A stretch of 64,000 bases of DNA from Fratercula arctica (taxonomy: Eukaryota; Chordata; Aves; Charadriiformes; Alcidae), in the NCBI GenBank assembly GCA_947846985.1, contig CANTUZ010000025.1, positions 13,142,100-13,206,099 on the forward strand, read 5' to 3'. Position 1 is the stretch's first letter. Each line of letters opens with the position of its first letter. The notes beneath the pieces were generated by a model. That model was not told the origin of the DNA. It saw nothing but the letters and a program-made list of their open reading frames with translations, and did not search any database. This document shows positions 28,661 through 42,608 of this stretch, one piece after another. Position numbers and translations under genes: made by a program.

Positions 28661-29282
28661 ACATTTTTACATACATATTCAGATGCAAATTCTATGCCTC
28701 ATTAAATTCTGAAAATTAATCTAAAATATTTATACCAAATTGATGCTTTAGTTATGGACGCGCTATTTCTTAATGATTGTTATTTAATAACTGAAGCGTT
28801 TATAATATTTCAGAAGTTTGCATAATACTGCATGTGTTCATCTGAATATCCAGACTGTTTCTGAAGTTTCTCAGCAAGTATTTATGCACTCTACCTCTTT
28901 GTACAACCGCCACCTGATCCTCTCAAAAACGTGGCCTACCCATACTTATTTCATGTCTTCATCAGCTCATCCCAATTCATGTAGGAGACACCATGCCTGC
29001 TGTTACCGACAGACACAATAACATTTTGGAATGATAGCTGGGATTAAAAAATAAACACAAATAAAAATATGAATCAGTTTCCAAACTGTTTTGCTTGTAT
29101 TTTGGGAGCATAACACAGAAATAATAGGCTCTATTCATAAATAGGAATGCATTTTAGTTCTAAGCTCCCATATACTTGTTGGGGTTTTCTCCTTTTTCTT
29201 CTCTTCCCCGTAACTTTTCTTTCCTAGTGTTGTTAGTTTCCCAGAGCTCTTTCCATTTTGTCTGACAAGTATTTTCACAAAC
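28661..29282. other. Unique AT-rich non-coding stretch
   Basis: Nothing recognised. Confidence 0.6.
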
Positions 29283-29802
29283 TGGTGAGGCCACATCTGG
29301 AGTACTGTGTCCAGTTCTGGACTCCCCAGTTCAAGAAGGACAGGGAACTACTGGAAAGAGTCCAGCAGAGGGCTACAAAGATGATCAAGGGAATGGAGCA
29401 CCTGTCTTATGAGGAAAGGCTGAGAGACCTGGGTCTGTTTAGCCTGGAGAAGAGAAGACTGAGAGGGGATCTCATCAATGCTTATAAATATCTAAAGGGC
29501 AGATGTCAAGAGGATGGGGCCAGACTATTTTCAGTGGTGCCCGGTGACAGGACAAGGGGCAAAGGGCACAAACTGGAACACAGGAAGTTCCATCTGAACA
29601 TGAGGAAAAGCTTCTTTACCTTGAGGGTGGCAGAGCACTGGAACAGGCTGCCCAGAGAGGTTGTGGAGTCTCCTTCTCTGGAGATATTCAAAACCCGCCT
29701 GGATGCATTCCTGTCCAACCTGCTTTAGGTAAGTCTACTTTGGCAGGGGGGTTGGACTAGGTGATCTCAGAAGGTCCCTTCCAATCCATTCTGTGATTCT
29801 GT
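29283..29802 (+). mobile_element. CR1 LINE 3' end, about 520 bp
   Basis: Plus-strand C-terminal part of CR1 ORF2 ([20 protein letters not shown], then [18 protein letters not shown]), open up to its natural stop at 29728. The 3' UTR follows and ends in CCATTCTGTGATTCTGTGA. Confidence 0.93.
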
Positions 29803-32800
29803 GAAAAGTCATCTTTCCTCTTTCAGTATTTGGCACAATAGAGCATAATGCAGTTATTCTATTTAACTGTGAAACCTTACTTGTTAGTTCAGACTGTGAA
29901 TAGAGTGGGCATACATCTGTCTGCACTGGACTGCATGGATATGGAATTGCACCAGCCCTGGGAGGAAAGCACAGAACATTGAATTTCATCAGCTTGCCTT
30001 GCCCAACTGCTTGAGTGTTTGCATGCTGGTCTTCTGAAAAATTACTGTTGAAATGCATAACATTATTTCTTCCTTACAGAACATAACTCCAGACTAAAAA
30101 AAGTGCATTTTTTAATAGTTTGCTGATAAAATATAGGTGAGGTGAGAGTTGCTGATATCCAGACAGTGAATTACAATTGAGGTTTTTCCAATCATTAACA
30201 TGTGGTGTATCTGTGCTAATGATATCTGTTGATTAGCTATTTTGTGACAGAGATAAAACAACTCTAATTTTTATCTCATCACTGAGTAGACAAAAGCATG
30301 TCTTAAATCTGTGTCCACTGCAAAGCAGTCTCTGCCAGTTTTTGCAGGTTGGCTCTGAAGCAAAAACATAGTTCTCTCAGTTTACTACTTTCCATTTGGA
30401 AATGTGTTCAGAAGCCATATTGTGAAAAGTTAAGAGAAGAAACAGGAAAAGAGAGATCTACATTCTGTCTAGAAACCTTGATAGTTCATTAACCCAACTT
30501 TTAAATCTGGGGAAGCTACTTTATTATTTCCTGAGCAGTAAAAGCAAATTTCTGCTTACTCACAGTTAAAACCATGGTATTGACAATCACATTGTTATTT
30601 CCCTGTCTTTTAAAGTTATGCAGTGAAATTCTAAAAAGAATAGAAACATGCTTCACAGAAATCTGACTAAATTTTTTTGTCCTAGGAAACTAGCTAGAAA
30701 GATATCACGATCTTCTTTTCAAGTAATGCCAAATTATACATATTTGAAAAAAAAAAAGATACTTCAAATGAACTTCTCATAAAACAGATATGCATTAAGC
30801 AATCCAGATAGAGACCATGGAAAAGACAAATAATCAGTAGAACTATTTAATAGTCTATAAGTAATGAAATAATTTTACAACTAAACTAATGAAGGGTAGA
30901 GGAAGAAATGCATTGTTTAAATGCCAAGGAACTGAAATTCAGAAGGTGCACAATGTCATCATCCTGGAATTGGAGTGTTAGTGATGTAACATAAACCCCA
31001 GACAGCTCTTCAAATGCATGTCAACATATATTGGAATATTAATACACATACCAAGCTAAATTTCTAAATCGTCTGTTGCAGTACTAATTAGATGTATTCT
31101 CAGAGCTTAAAACTAGAGAATCACACAAATATCCTTAGAGGCAACTAACAGAATTCATTTGAATTCCCTGAATCTTGCTTGACTAAACAGAATGGCCATT
31201 TCTTGTTCAGCAGAGGCTTTTCGTATATAACTCATTCTCAGATAGAAGGAAATATCATATTCTAATAGAGGAAGAATGATTCATTGACTTCATTGTGCTT
31301 TGGATCAGGCTAAATAAAAACAATGAATCCCTGAAGACAAATCTGTTTTATTTTCCTAGTCTGGAAAGAGCAGTCGCTGGAAAGCTCAATATCCCGTATG
31401 CAGCATGGGACACTGGGGGAAAGGTGGTGGTGATAAGATTTCTTTGTCAGGTGTGGGCAAGAAAAAAAGAACTTTAAAAGTGGCTTTCCAGAAATGAATG
31501 TGAAATCTTGTCCCCAGGAAAGCGAGCAGAAATTTTTCCATGATATTCAAGAAAGCAGCAGCATTACATCCTCATCTTATTTCAATTTCTTGTCTAACAC
31601 AAAGCTAACACTGTCTCTATGGTACAAATCACTGCTGCTGTTGCTTTGTTGATGGTGCTGGCAGAAATCTCAATTAGCAGTTCATCCATACTACCACTTG
31701 GTCTGTTTTAATCAGCAACAGAAGGAAGGAAAAAGAATTCTTAAAACAGAAAAGTGACCTTAGAAAGTACTATATTACTACCTTTCTATGTTCTGTTTTC
31801 TTTATTTCTGTACACCCACAAAAGAAAGCTTAGAAGAAAAACAGGTAAGCAGACCTAATATCCCAGTGCCAAGAAAGCCTTCCCCATTTTGATCTTTTGA
31901 ACAGTCTGTTAGGACATTGCTCCCAGATGGGACGGTTTCAGAGTCTGTCGCAGCACACTTGAAAGCATCTCTGTAACTGTTTTCTGTATATGCTCCCCCT
32001 GGGAACAAAAATCTTGATGTTGCTGATCTCTCTGGTGAGTCCAAACTAGCAAACAAAATAGGGTTTCAAGGTCTTTTAGTTTCTTCCTGAGAATTTGGTT
32101 TGTTCCAGATATATACCCTATGGCAGAAAACCAAGCAAATAAGATTTCAGCATGAGAAAACACACTGCACAACTGTGAAAATTTACAATTGAGTGGGTTA
32201 GGATTTGTTGCTAGTGTATGGCTTAATTAAACAAAACCCTATTTTAAAACATTATTCTGTGTGCAGCTGTTAATATGTAAGCACTCAGTACTGAACATAG
32301 AGAAAAGCTCCAAAAACATTTATTAATTTAAACATCAAAAAATAAGCACCAAAATAGAAAATTGGAAACTTTTGATTTTTTAATTCTAGTTTTATTACTT
32401 GGAGGCAGCTCCTTAGGTAGCAGATTTAAAATCTGTAGGCAGAAAAGTCCACTGTGAAGTCTACAAACACTTAGACCCATATTCAACAGCAGAGGAAATC
32501 AGAATAGGAGAGAAAATATTTTTACACAACAAGAAAAATATGAGTCTGCCAAAGATGACTACAGTTGCTGCTATATTACTGCCAGCAGTGCATATGTTTC
32601 TTATGGGCAACTGAATGCTTTCCATTCAGTGTATAAGAATTCTGTATTCTTGACGTATATTAACTAGAAATGCTCTAAAATTTTCTGAAACAGACCCATA
32701 CAGAAACCTCTCAGATATAATTATTCCCTGCTCCATAAAATGTCTGAAGTTGTTTACGCATATATATATATGGGCTATTACTCCCAGTATCCCAATGCCT

Positions 32801-35800
32801 TCACTTAAAATTCAGAGAAAACAAACAAAAAAAGGCATTCCAAATATGTCTAGATTGCATCCTAAGTGGGCTTTTTGGCAAGACCAGACAATCCACATGA
32901 GGTATACTGTGGGAACATGCTAGATCTCCCCACTGGCCTACATGCCCAGATTTTCTCCTTAGAAACAGAGTGTACATATGTGTGTGTATGGAAAACTGCA
33001 CAGACAGATTTTGTCCTACAGGAAGTCAACGTGCTCAGGGCAAGTGACCAGGTCTGGAAACTCGGAATGTTTCCCAGATCCCAAAGGCACAGAGAGACAG
33101 GGTCTGGCTCCCCAGTTCTCCATTTTTCATGCTTCAATTGTCCAAAAGGGTCTGAAAACAGGTCTAAAAGGCTTCACCGTCATTTTCTTTTTCACAAAAG
33201 CTGTCTTCTAGGAAGAAAGGAGAACTGTGAATATTGATGTGAAAGGCTTCAGATCCCAGCTCTCAGATTCTCATGGATCAGTTTGATCATAAATCAGAAA
33301 TGAGAACCCAAATAAGGTGCTGGACTGAGGCAGAAGAGAAAATCTCCAACAGTAAAATATAGCATATGAGAACAGATGTTTCTGAGGAAATGCTGTAGTA
33401 CAGCTCTTGAACAACATCCTATAAGCAGAACAAACAATATAATCTCCCAGCCATTCCTTCTGTAGGCTTTGGAGAGAGCATTCAAGAATAAAAATACATT
33501 GAAGAGAGATAGCTACATCCAAACAGGTCACCAAGACTGTGGAAAATCCACATCTTTACTGGAAACCTATACATAGGATTCCCAAGCACTTTCCACAACA
33601 AAGATTAAATCATACCAAAACTCAAATGCAGCAACTTTATATCAAATACCTAACAGAGTGTAGAAGTAATATATAAAATAAAGACTCTCTCATCTCACTG
33701 AAATTCTTGAGAGGGTTTTTTCTCAGAGGTTTTTCCAAAACACTAAGCTTCACTTTGCTTACTCTCTGGATCAGACAACAAAAAAATAAATGAAAATGAT
33801 ACACTAGTACGACACATACATTTGGAATTATAGTAATCTAATCCCTCCACTAAGGTTGCACTTTTCTCTCCGTACTTCTGACAATCAAAAGATGCTTAAT
33901 GTGGCTGATAGAGATAGAAATCTTATGTGTTGATCTCCTTCAGGCTACTAGTAACTTCATCTACTTTGGTGTCAGTTGCCAAGGGAACCAACAAATTGAG
34001 TCAGAAATAAACAAGGTAATCAATTTTAGTTATTTTCCTCTGCCTTTCTGTACTAAGCCAAAATGTCCTTTTATCTCAGTAAGCTGATCAAGCACAGGTT
34101 TGATCTCTTGTTCAATTAATACAGCTCATATAAAAAACAATACTTCTGCTGCATCACAACAGTAGAACTTGACAGCTGGGTGGACTGAAAACTAGCCATA
34201 TTCACAAATGCCAAATCAAAGCTTGCAAAAGATGTCACAACTTCTAGTAACTGACTGTTAAGAAATGACTCATCCTTGAAAGGCAGATAGGCAGTGTGGA
34301 CTCTTGGGATTAATTTGATCTTCATTTTTCACCCACAGTCAGCTAACCCTGAACTGAGCAACATCAAAGAATTAAGCCAGAAGGAAATAAATTGTGGCCT
34401 CAGGCTTTGAGATATACCTGAAAAACACCAAGGCAAGTCTGAGAGAGTAGAATGGTGATAAGATGTGAAAAAATGTCAGAGTAAACTTTTAGTGGAAGAA
34501 CTCTTGCTGTTATATTCTTTGCTTAGCTAGCAATGTGGTTACCATTCAGAGTCCCTAAAAGAAGCAGAGAGAGATTATGACAGTTGTGGGAGAACACAGT
34601 CAAAAAAACAGATACTGCCCAGTTCATGAGCAGTGAGATGAGAATCAGATGCGTTCTTGATGTCAGGCACCCAGGCCACAACCTGTCTTTCAACTGATAG
34701 ATCCCAGGCTAAAGCCTGCTGAAGTCAGTGAGAGTTTTTACCGTGAGAGTTTTGCATTAGGTGTCATTATTCAAATCTGTGATAGAATACACTGACAACA
34801 TACATAATGTATTTAAGAGTGACATTGTAAAAAAGTGACAGTATAAAACTTACAAAAAGAGATACACATATAAAACCACACGACTTAATATACAATTCAG
34901 CTCCAAATAACTGCTAACCACTTTTTAAAAGTAAAAAAAAGTGCTTTAATTTAAATTAGATGAGAAAAGGGGTGGAAAAAATAGAAGAAAAGTATTCCTG
35001 ACTAATACTGAAAAAAGAAATTTCCAGTACTACAGAGAAGTTCCTATCCATGTTTTTTATTTCATGACACTGGGTTTCTACCACCTCTCTATCCTAACTA
35101 TAGTTTAATATACTTAGAAATTGCAGGAAATGTATCCATCCTGTCATTATAAAATCACACTGGAATAGTTTTGAAGTAGCAACTATGAAGGGATTTGAAA
35201 TCAAAGCAATCTCTACTGGCTTCAAAGAGCAGTATATATTATTTCTATTTATAGGAAAGAGATCCATTACACTATGTTAAAGGGTGAAAGGGAATACTCT
35301 TTAGCAAAAGAATTCTTCTCTCAGAAGGCTTATTTAGCAGTTTTGCAGTCAAATTTTTGTGAGGTCCCAGGTGTTTTCAAGTAAGGATGCTGCAAACGAG
35401 ATGGCAATTGATCTCTGCAGTGGTGCCCTTGGGTCATGCTTGACAATGCTTTGTTACAGGTGAACTATACTTATATAAAGATGCTAACTGGGCCAGAAAA
35501 TCTGCTCACCCATCTCCTGTCAAAGACTGTTAACTGTGCCATGCTGGAGAGAGAATCTCTCCTTCCCTTTAGTATCTTAGTGAGTGCAGAGATCACCTGG
35601 AGGCAAATAAAGGAATGACAAAATTATAAACCAGGAACAGCAAGGTTATATCTTCCAGATATAAAGAGGAAAAAGACATAAGCATGTAGAATGGGCTGGT
35701 TCTTCCAGTTCCTCTGTGATGAGCTCTTCTTCTCTTTGTGCCTCTCCTACTGACAGTACAAGCACATGGTAAGGTACTGATTCTTGAATTTGGTCCCTGA

Positions 35801-36540
35801 AAGCAATTCTTCAACTCTCTCATTTTTGCAATCTCTTTTGTTTCTTTCGAGGGAGGCTTGCATTCAGTTGTCAGGCAGCCAAGCGGATTCCTTTTTCTCT
35901 TGTATTTAATATTTGATAATGAACTGCACCATTAGAAACTCAATTGTTTTGGAAGACTGTTTTTTACTTTTTGAAAATAGGAAGCTAGATTCAACATTTT
36001 ACCTAACATATATGAATTTTATTGCTTTGATAAAGTACAGCTATACATTTAAATTTGCTCTTCAGCAAAGCACTTTAAAAATCAAGCTGATCTGAAATAA
36101 TTTATTTTAAAAATATAACAAAATATAGTAACAAACACAAAAATATGTGTGTGAATGTAAACATCATAAACCTGTAAAGATTTTAACCTTTGCAGTGCAC
36201 ATGATCCCATCACCTGAATTTCCTTGGATATTTCCCCTCTCCTGCTGATGCTGTCAGTCTGGAATGACTTTTCACAAACTGATGCCAATGAGAAAGGTCA
36301 TTTTGGTTGTTTCATTTATAACAGCTAGACTTAAAGGCAGCACTGAATAGTTAGCTATATCCCTTCCTTTGTTTCTACATCTCCCCATAGCATTCATAGT
36401 GTTTAACTGCTGAATCAGACTTTAATTATGTTAAAGATTGCTTGAATTCCTTCCGATAGGCACAATTAGTATTTAGAAACTATGTTGACTAATTTAGGAA
36501 AGAATAGTAATCCTTTCCAAAACCATCTAGTCAGACCTGC
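29803..36540. other. Long unique AT-rich stretch without recognised genes
   Basis: Almost 7 kb without a recognised repeat family, RNA gene or coding exon. Open frames are at most about 120 codons and lack domains. A short (TA)n lies near 32760-32771. Host introns or intergenic DNA are both possible. Confidence 0.55.
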
Positions 36541-36545
36541 ATCTG

Positions 36546-37403
36546 TTTATTGTGTTCACGTGGCAAGGTTTTGGTAGCGGGAAGGCTACAGGGGTGGCTT
36601 CTGTGAGAAGCTGCTAGAAGCTTCCCCTATCTCCGATAAAGCCAATGCTAGCTGGCTCCAAGACAGACCCACTGCTGGCAAAGGCTGAGCCAATCAGCGA
36701 CAGTGTTAGTGCCTCTGTGATAACATATTTAAGGGGGGGGAGGAACGACGACCTGCAACTGCAGCTGAAAGAGAGGAGTGAGAATATGTGAGAGGAACAA
36801 CTATGCAGACACCAAAGTCACTGAAGAAGGAGGGGGGGGAGGTGCTCCAGGCACCAAAGCAGAGATTCCCCTGCAGCTCATGGTGAAGACCATGGTGACA
36901 CAGGCTGCCCCCCTGCAGCCCATGGAGGTTAATGGTGGAGCAGATATCCACCTGCAGCCCATGGAGGACCCCATGCCAGAGCAGGTGGATGCGCCCAAAG
37001 GAGGCCGTGACCCCATGGGGAAGAATGTGAGGAGTCCTCCCCCTGAGGAGGAAGGAGCAGCAGAGACAACGTGATAAACTGGCAGCAACCCCCATTCCCC
37101 ATCCCCCTGCACTGCTCAGGGAGAGGAGGTAGAGAATTTGGGAGTAAAGTTAATCCCAGGAAGAAGGGAGGAGTGGCAGGAAGGTGTTTTAAGATTTAGT
37201 TTTTATTTCTCATTACCATACTCTGATTTGATTGGTAATAAATTATATTAATTTCCCTAAGTCTAGTCTGTTTTGTCCATGACAGTAATCAGTGAGTGAT
37301 CTCTCCCTGCCCTTGTCTTGACCTTTCACAAGCCTTTCATTACAGGGAATGATAGAGCAGCTTTGGCAGGCAGCTGTCTTCTAGCCAGGGCCAACCCATC
37401 ACA
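36546..37403 (+). mobile_element. Solo LTR, family C (858 bp)
   Basis: Aligns without gaps at its start to the minus-strand copy ending at 17665, the first TG having become TT. It ends CCCATCACA. The 5-bp flanks are ATCTG (36541-36545) and GTCTG (37404-37408), one mismatch, consistent with an older target duplication. It has an ACATATTTAAG promoter box near 36724-36734, fewer CCATGGAGG modules than the 16621 copy, and an AATAAATTA stretch near 37230. Confidence 0.87.
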
Positions 37404-37408
37404 GTCTG

Positions 37409-39090
37409 TAAACACTGATACTCATTTATTCTGTCTTTATAAAGAACATCAGATATTCACTGCATTTGTATTACATACACAAAAATATCCCAGATAAAGA
37501 GATAATAATACTTTGGAAAGGTTGATTTAAAAGTTGTCCTGGGTGAATATGTAGTGGAAAGAATTACATCTGGAAGATCACAACCTACTAGTTCTGGCTT
37601 GTTAAACTCTTACTTTTTCCAGGATGTTTCTACAGGGAATGGCTTTGAACAGTCCTCATACCTCATCTCTCTGCCAACCTTCACCAGGCTGCGATATCAC
37701 ACCGCTAAGATGAAAGAGCTGGAACGCATTTAGCAATTTGCTTAGACCCCAAAGCACTTATGTCCTAGAAAAAAATCTCTTCAGTGTTTAAAATCAAAAT
37801 AATTTAGAGATTTGTTTTAAATTACTATCCTTATATTCAAAGATCAAAAGGACTGTTTAGAAGATGCTACACTACCAGCAGCATCTAAACATTGTAACGT
37901 TTCATCTGGCTCTTACCCAAGAAAACAAAATATTACCAGAAGCCCTGCGCCCTTCCTGTAGACTGCAATTCTACAGGTTCTATAAATATTCTAGCCAATA
38001 ATAAGAAATCCTACTTGTTTTTTGTCATAATTTTATATATATATCTCATTTTTTCTGTTTCTGTTACAAGCCATGGAACATGAGATTACCTTCTATAAAA
38101 ACTGTAGGACTTCATTACTCCCATTTATGCTAAGATTTTTGTGCAGTTTGTATAGTTAGAATCTGCTTACAGGGCTATTATTAAAGTATCATAACATTTA
38201 CAAAGCATACTTAGCATTTAACACTGCTCTCAGTTGCTTTTCTTAAATGGTAACATAACTAATAATACTAAGTAAAGTCATTAAAAAGCCACAGATGTTT
38301 AAATATAAACCTCAGGTTTAGCACTCCATTTAATCTATTCCTGTGTTGATGACAGAAAAGGAAATAAGCTAATTTACATATGCAATATCCCTCACTGCAG
38401 CAGTAAAAAAAAATTAATTTCCAGCACACACTTTAGTTACAGTCAACATTTGTGCATCAAAACTTACTTTCTGGGGCAGCTGTACATTTCAGTCATCAAC
38501 CTGTATTTAGCGAGTCTTGTGAATCATGGTCCCTTAGAAATTCCTTTGATTTAGCAATTCAGGTTGGATAGTTAAAGGAGAGATCCAAAGAACAGAACAT
38601 TAAATTTAAAAGTTGTAGTAATTGGTGGGCTTGGATGACAGGTTCAGTAGATGGCCCAACCTTTTAGTACTCAGCAAGTTTGGTTAAACTTCAGCAGTAA
38701 GAGACACACGCAAAATCAATTTGATTCACTGGTAGCAATGACAGCCCGTTGCTAGTATCTTTTTTTCCTCGTGGCAAATTATGTGAAACAGTAGCACTGC
38801 AGAGCAGTCAACTGGATTGTCTGAGGAGGTTCAGCAGCTGGGACCTCTGGCAATGCAGTTTGGAGTGACAGAAATTCAAGTCTCTTCAGTGGTTTCTAAA
38901 CAGTACATCATGCAAGGTGTTGGCCACAAACATCACATGGCCATCAGAAGTATTTTACTTTGGTTCAGAAGTGCACTTTTAATGGGCACCACTTACTGTA
39001 CCTTGGCTCAAAATGTGGTGAGAACTAAGAGCATCCAAGCTTCGGTCCTTTCAGACACCACCAATCTGAAAGAACTACTCCAGCTGCTAA
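37409..39090. other. Unique AT-rich stretch
   Basis: No recognised gene. An open frame of about 90 codons (38817-39095) runs up to the next LTR with no recognisable domain. Confidence 0.55.
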
Positions 39091-39095
39091 TAGGT

Positions 39096-39730
39096 TGTCA
39101 CAGTTTGGGCCAGGTTGGCCAATGCCAAGATGACAGATGCTCTCCCCCACCTCTCACTCCAAGGAGGGAGGTAAAGAGATTTGTGAATTTAGAAAAAAAA
39201 ATAAACTACTTTAATGAAATATCAATAATAAAATAAAAAAGAAAATAATGAAATAGATACAATATATACAAATATACACAAAACCACAGCAAGCTCCCAG
39301 GGAGATATCACTGGCAGGCACTAGGGAAATTCCAGACTGGACTCAGTGACAAATGGGAACTGTAACACACTGACCAGGATCAAAAAGCAGATGAGCTGAT
39401 GGGGTCCTCCTCAAACACCAGTCATTGAAGAAAGAGAGCCAGTGAAAACATGCCCACTGGAGAAAAACCAAAGAAGACTAGCCCTCAAAAAAAAGTCCTT
39501 GAAGAGGAGTCAACTTGATCCCTTTCATCCCTCGGCTTTTATACTGAGCACGGCAGATGGGATGGAATACCCTATTGGTCAGTTTGGGTCACCTGACCTG
39601 TCCACAGATGTAACCCTTCCACAGGGTAAACAACCAAGTCAGCTGACCCTGGTTGTCACAGCAACAAGTGTAAGCCGGAGCCTCTCTCAGTAAACAGAAA
39701 GTTGGCTCTGCTTCACCCCAAACTAGGGCA
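39096..39730 (-). mobile_element. Solo LTR, family B (635 bp)
   Basis: Minus-strand LTR of the same family as 58711-59445. Its plus-strand start is TGTCACAGTTTGGGCC and its end CCAAACTAGGGCA. The flanks TAGGT (39091-39095) and TAAGT (39731-39735) differ at one base. A TATAAAAGC promoter box (reverse) lies near 39536-39546, and an AATAATAAAAT-rich polyA region near 39220. Confidence 0.87.
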
Positions 39731-39789
39731 TAAGTGTTCTGCCAACTGGGAAGACTAGAGGTTCTCTGAAGTAAAACTCCTGAAACATG

Positions 39790-39826
39790 TAGAATCATAG
39801 AATCTGTTAGGTTGGAAGGGCCTGGC
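39790..39826 (-). mobile_element. CR1 3' terminus fragment
   Basis: About 37 bp (AGAATCATAGAATCTGTTAGG plus GGAAGGGCC) match the CR1 3' end and nothing more; an extreme 5' truncation. Confidence 0.7.
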
Positions 39827-41105
39827 AGACACTGTCCTCCTCATCAGCAATTCCACTGTAGAGATCCTCTGCTCTCCTCCCCTCCTGCACTGTTTGCTCT
39901 CATAGGCACCACTAGTGGCAGCATCTCTTTGAGGCTTGTACTTCCTCCCTGAGTGTAACTGGTTCCAGAATTGGTGACATGCCCCAAAAATGCAGGGAAC
40001 TTCAGGTTTGAGACAAGGCTCATCTATGCTTCTGGATAATAACTTCTCTTTTGCAGCTAAGAGAGGACCATGAGACAACCTGCTGAGGATACAGAAGAGC
40101 AAGTTCTTCTGCAAAAGAGATGGCAGTGGCAAACAAAGAAATGGGAAGAACTGTGATTCTGAATCACGATATTTCTATTTTAAGGGCACTGCAGTTTCAT
40201 TTCACCCTTTCTTCTGGGCATAATCCTCCTCGCTCTCCCTGAAAAACTCTACATCTCCTTTTCTCTCTTTTAATTTGTATTTGCTTGTTCATGAGGAGGA
40301 ATTGGTCCTTGCAGAAACTGTTCTCTCATCTGGTTTGTAGCCCAGGTAAAGCATGGCTGTCTGAAGGATGATGCAACAAAGGTGGCCCTAGTTATGTGAT
40401 TAAAAACTTGCAAAATACTGGCCAGCAGCCTCAGCAATGCTTTGACAAAGACTTGCACCAAAATAAATTGGGATCCAGACTGGAGAGTTCTTTTAAAAGC
40501 ATTTCAAGGCTGACAAATCAGGTTTATTTGTTGCACCCCCTATGTAGCCAAAACTGGATTGGTGTGATACCTTCATCATTACTCTCCTTCCTTGCCACTG
40601 ATTTCCTCTCTTAAATGACCATTGGTATGTAGTTAGACTGGAATTAGAGAGTAAAATATTTCTCTGCAAATAATGGCAATCTTAAAAACATCGGATGTGG
40701 TTGTCCCTTCTTTACTGTGGATTAGATTGAAAATCCATTTGTAAGAATTATCATGATCTTTATTAACTCTGGTCAGACTTTAAATTAATGTTCTTATTTT
40801 CCCATAATAAGTAAGCAATTTAAGGTATTCAATTTAATCATTTATGCTGCTGTTAGTGACTTAATGTTTCCCAAACTGATACAAATGAAAGTACAGCCTA
40901 CATCATCGATTTTAATGCACTCAAGGTTTTAGAGCACTCTGTTTCTTAAATCTATACAAACACTTAGTTTTCACTTTTCAATTTAATATATGCAATATAA
41001 TTCTTTAATCATTCAGAATCATTGACTATATTGTATGAAACAGAAATACCAGGTGCCTAAACACAAAACCACCACCACAATAACTCTGACTGAACTCTGA
41101 CTGAA
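39827..41105. other. Unique non-coding stretch
   Basis: No repeat or gene recognised. The last part (41080-41105) contains three near-identical CTGACTGAACT units. Confidence 0.5.
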
Positions 41106-41473
41106 CTCTGATTGAACCCTTTGACCCCTCAACTTTTATATTGAGAATGATGCACATGGGATGGAATACCCTGTTGGTCAGTTTTGGGCCACCTGTCCTG
41201 TCCGCTCCTCCCCACGGATGCGACCCCTCTATGCTCTTCTGCTTCCGACCCTCCAATGTGGCCCATAACAAATTTAGCTGACCCTGGTTGTTATAGCAAT
41301 AAGTATAAGCAATACTATTGCTTATTATTAACTATAAACATCAGGCTTTATCACTCTGGAAACAGACACTTTCTGAAGAATATGCTGTTAATTTCAGAGA
41401 GTTAGAAGAGGCTTAGCTGAAAAGTAAAATTACTGAAAAAAAAATTGGTTCTGTTTTACCTCAAACCAGGACA
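41106..41473 (-). mobile_element. Family B LTR, truncated, with adjoining polypurine tract
   Basis: The U3 half of a family B LTR on the minus strand, from the TATA region to its start (plus-strand end CAAACCAGGACA at 41473). R-U5 is missing. The next bases (41474-41501) are a reverse-complement polypurine tract (minus: ATAAGGGGTGGAA), so this was a 3' LTR of a provirus. The provirus interior is replaced at about 41503 by a CR1 end. Confidence 0.8.
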
Positions 41474-41502
41474 TTCCACCCCTTATTCCATCCCATTTAC
41501 AT

Positions 41503-41944
41503 CATAGAATCATAGAATCATAGAATTGTTAGGGTTGGAAGGGACCTTAAAGATCATCTAGTTCCAACCCCCCTGCCATGGGCAGGGACACCTCCCACTA
41601 GATCAGGTTGCTCAGAGCCCCGTCCATCCTGGCCTTAAAAACTTCCAGGGATGGGGCTTCCGCCACCTCTCTGGGCAACCTGTTCCAGTGTCTCACCACC
41701 CTCATGGTGAAGAACTTCTTCCTAACGTCCAGTCTGAATCGACCCATCTCTAGTTTTAATCCATTCCCTCTAGTCCTACCATTACCTGACATCCTAAGAA
41801 GTCCCTCCCCAGCTTTCTTGTAGGCCCCCTTAAGATACTGGTAGGCCACTATAAGGTCTCCTCGGAGCCTTCTTTTCTCCAGGCTGAACAACCCCAACTC
41901 TCAGTCTGTCCTCATAGGAGAGGTGCCCCAGCCCTCTGATCATC
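41503..41944 (-). mobile_element. CR1 LINE, 3' part (split by a provirus)
   Basis: CR1 3' end with three CATAGAATC-type units and the ORF2 C-terminal part on the minus strand (to 41897). It stops at ATCATC (41939-41944), the left target duplication of provirus D, and continues at 47796. Confidence 0.92.
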
Positions 41945-42317
41945 TGTTGACGCGGAAGGCTCGAGCAATAACATGCAGACCAATGTGATCAGGTTAATGC
42001 CACTTTATTCAACCTAAGTGTTACATTTATAGTATTATGATTTCTGTTCACGCGCTCTAACTCCTACTAATTGGCTGCATGTTATCCTCACGAGCTGTCC
42101 ACGCGCTTAATTCTTTCTTGTCATTGGTCGACCTTTCTTGACGTATGATGTTTTCAATTCCTTTGTTACACTTCTTTCTGGTCAGCACCTCCTTATCTCA
42201 TGTCCGACAGTAACCTTTCTTAAACTCATGTCAAGGCAGGCCTACACAGCTGCTACCAACTCCTCAGTGCTTGCAGTGTTCATAGGGTGACCTCGTTGTA
42301 TTAGAAATCCTTCCACA
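41945..42317 (-). repeat. 3' LTR of provirus D
   Basis: 373 bp. On the minus strand it starts TGTGGAAGGATTTC and ends CGCGTCAACA, with AATAAA near 42003-42008 (plus TTTATT). Confidence 0.93.
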
Positions 42318-42330
42318 AATCCCCCTTTTT
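42318..42330 (-). promoter_or_regulatory. Polypurine tract of provirus D
   Basis: AAAAAGGGGGATT on the minus strand lies directly before the 3' LTR. Similar AAAAAGGGGGAAT tracts recur near 42572 and 42752, perhaps extra or duplicated tracts. Confidence 0.75.
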
Positions 42331-42608
42331 GTTTTTGAACACTCCAAGACTCTTCAGTTGCAAGCATTACTTGATTAAACCATACTTTTCTTACCATGCG
42401 CTCCAAGCCTCTTTGCAAAAAATAGAACAGACAAGGAACAATTAACAACACAACAAATACCACGATCAAAATCATTACACCTATTTTTAAAAGGGATGCA
42501 ACCCAGCCTGTGATTCCCCATCCTTTGAGCAGTCCTGTAAGCCAATGCCAGCTACTCTCTATCTCCACAATTCCCCCTTTTTTATTTTTTATGCAACAAA
42601 AAGCTTGA

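Noticed and set aside
29803..36540. Search for host exons, tRNA or other RNA genes
   Set aside because: No convincing open frame with splice signals, no tRNA-like cloverleaf boxes and no recognisable domain were found by eye.
38817..39236. 139-codon plus-strand ORF
   Set aside because: Its last third runs into the family B LTR and the front part shows no recognisable domain; no flanking splice or gene context supports it.
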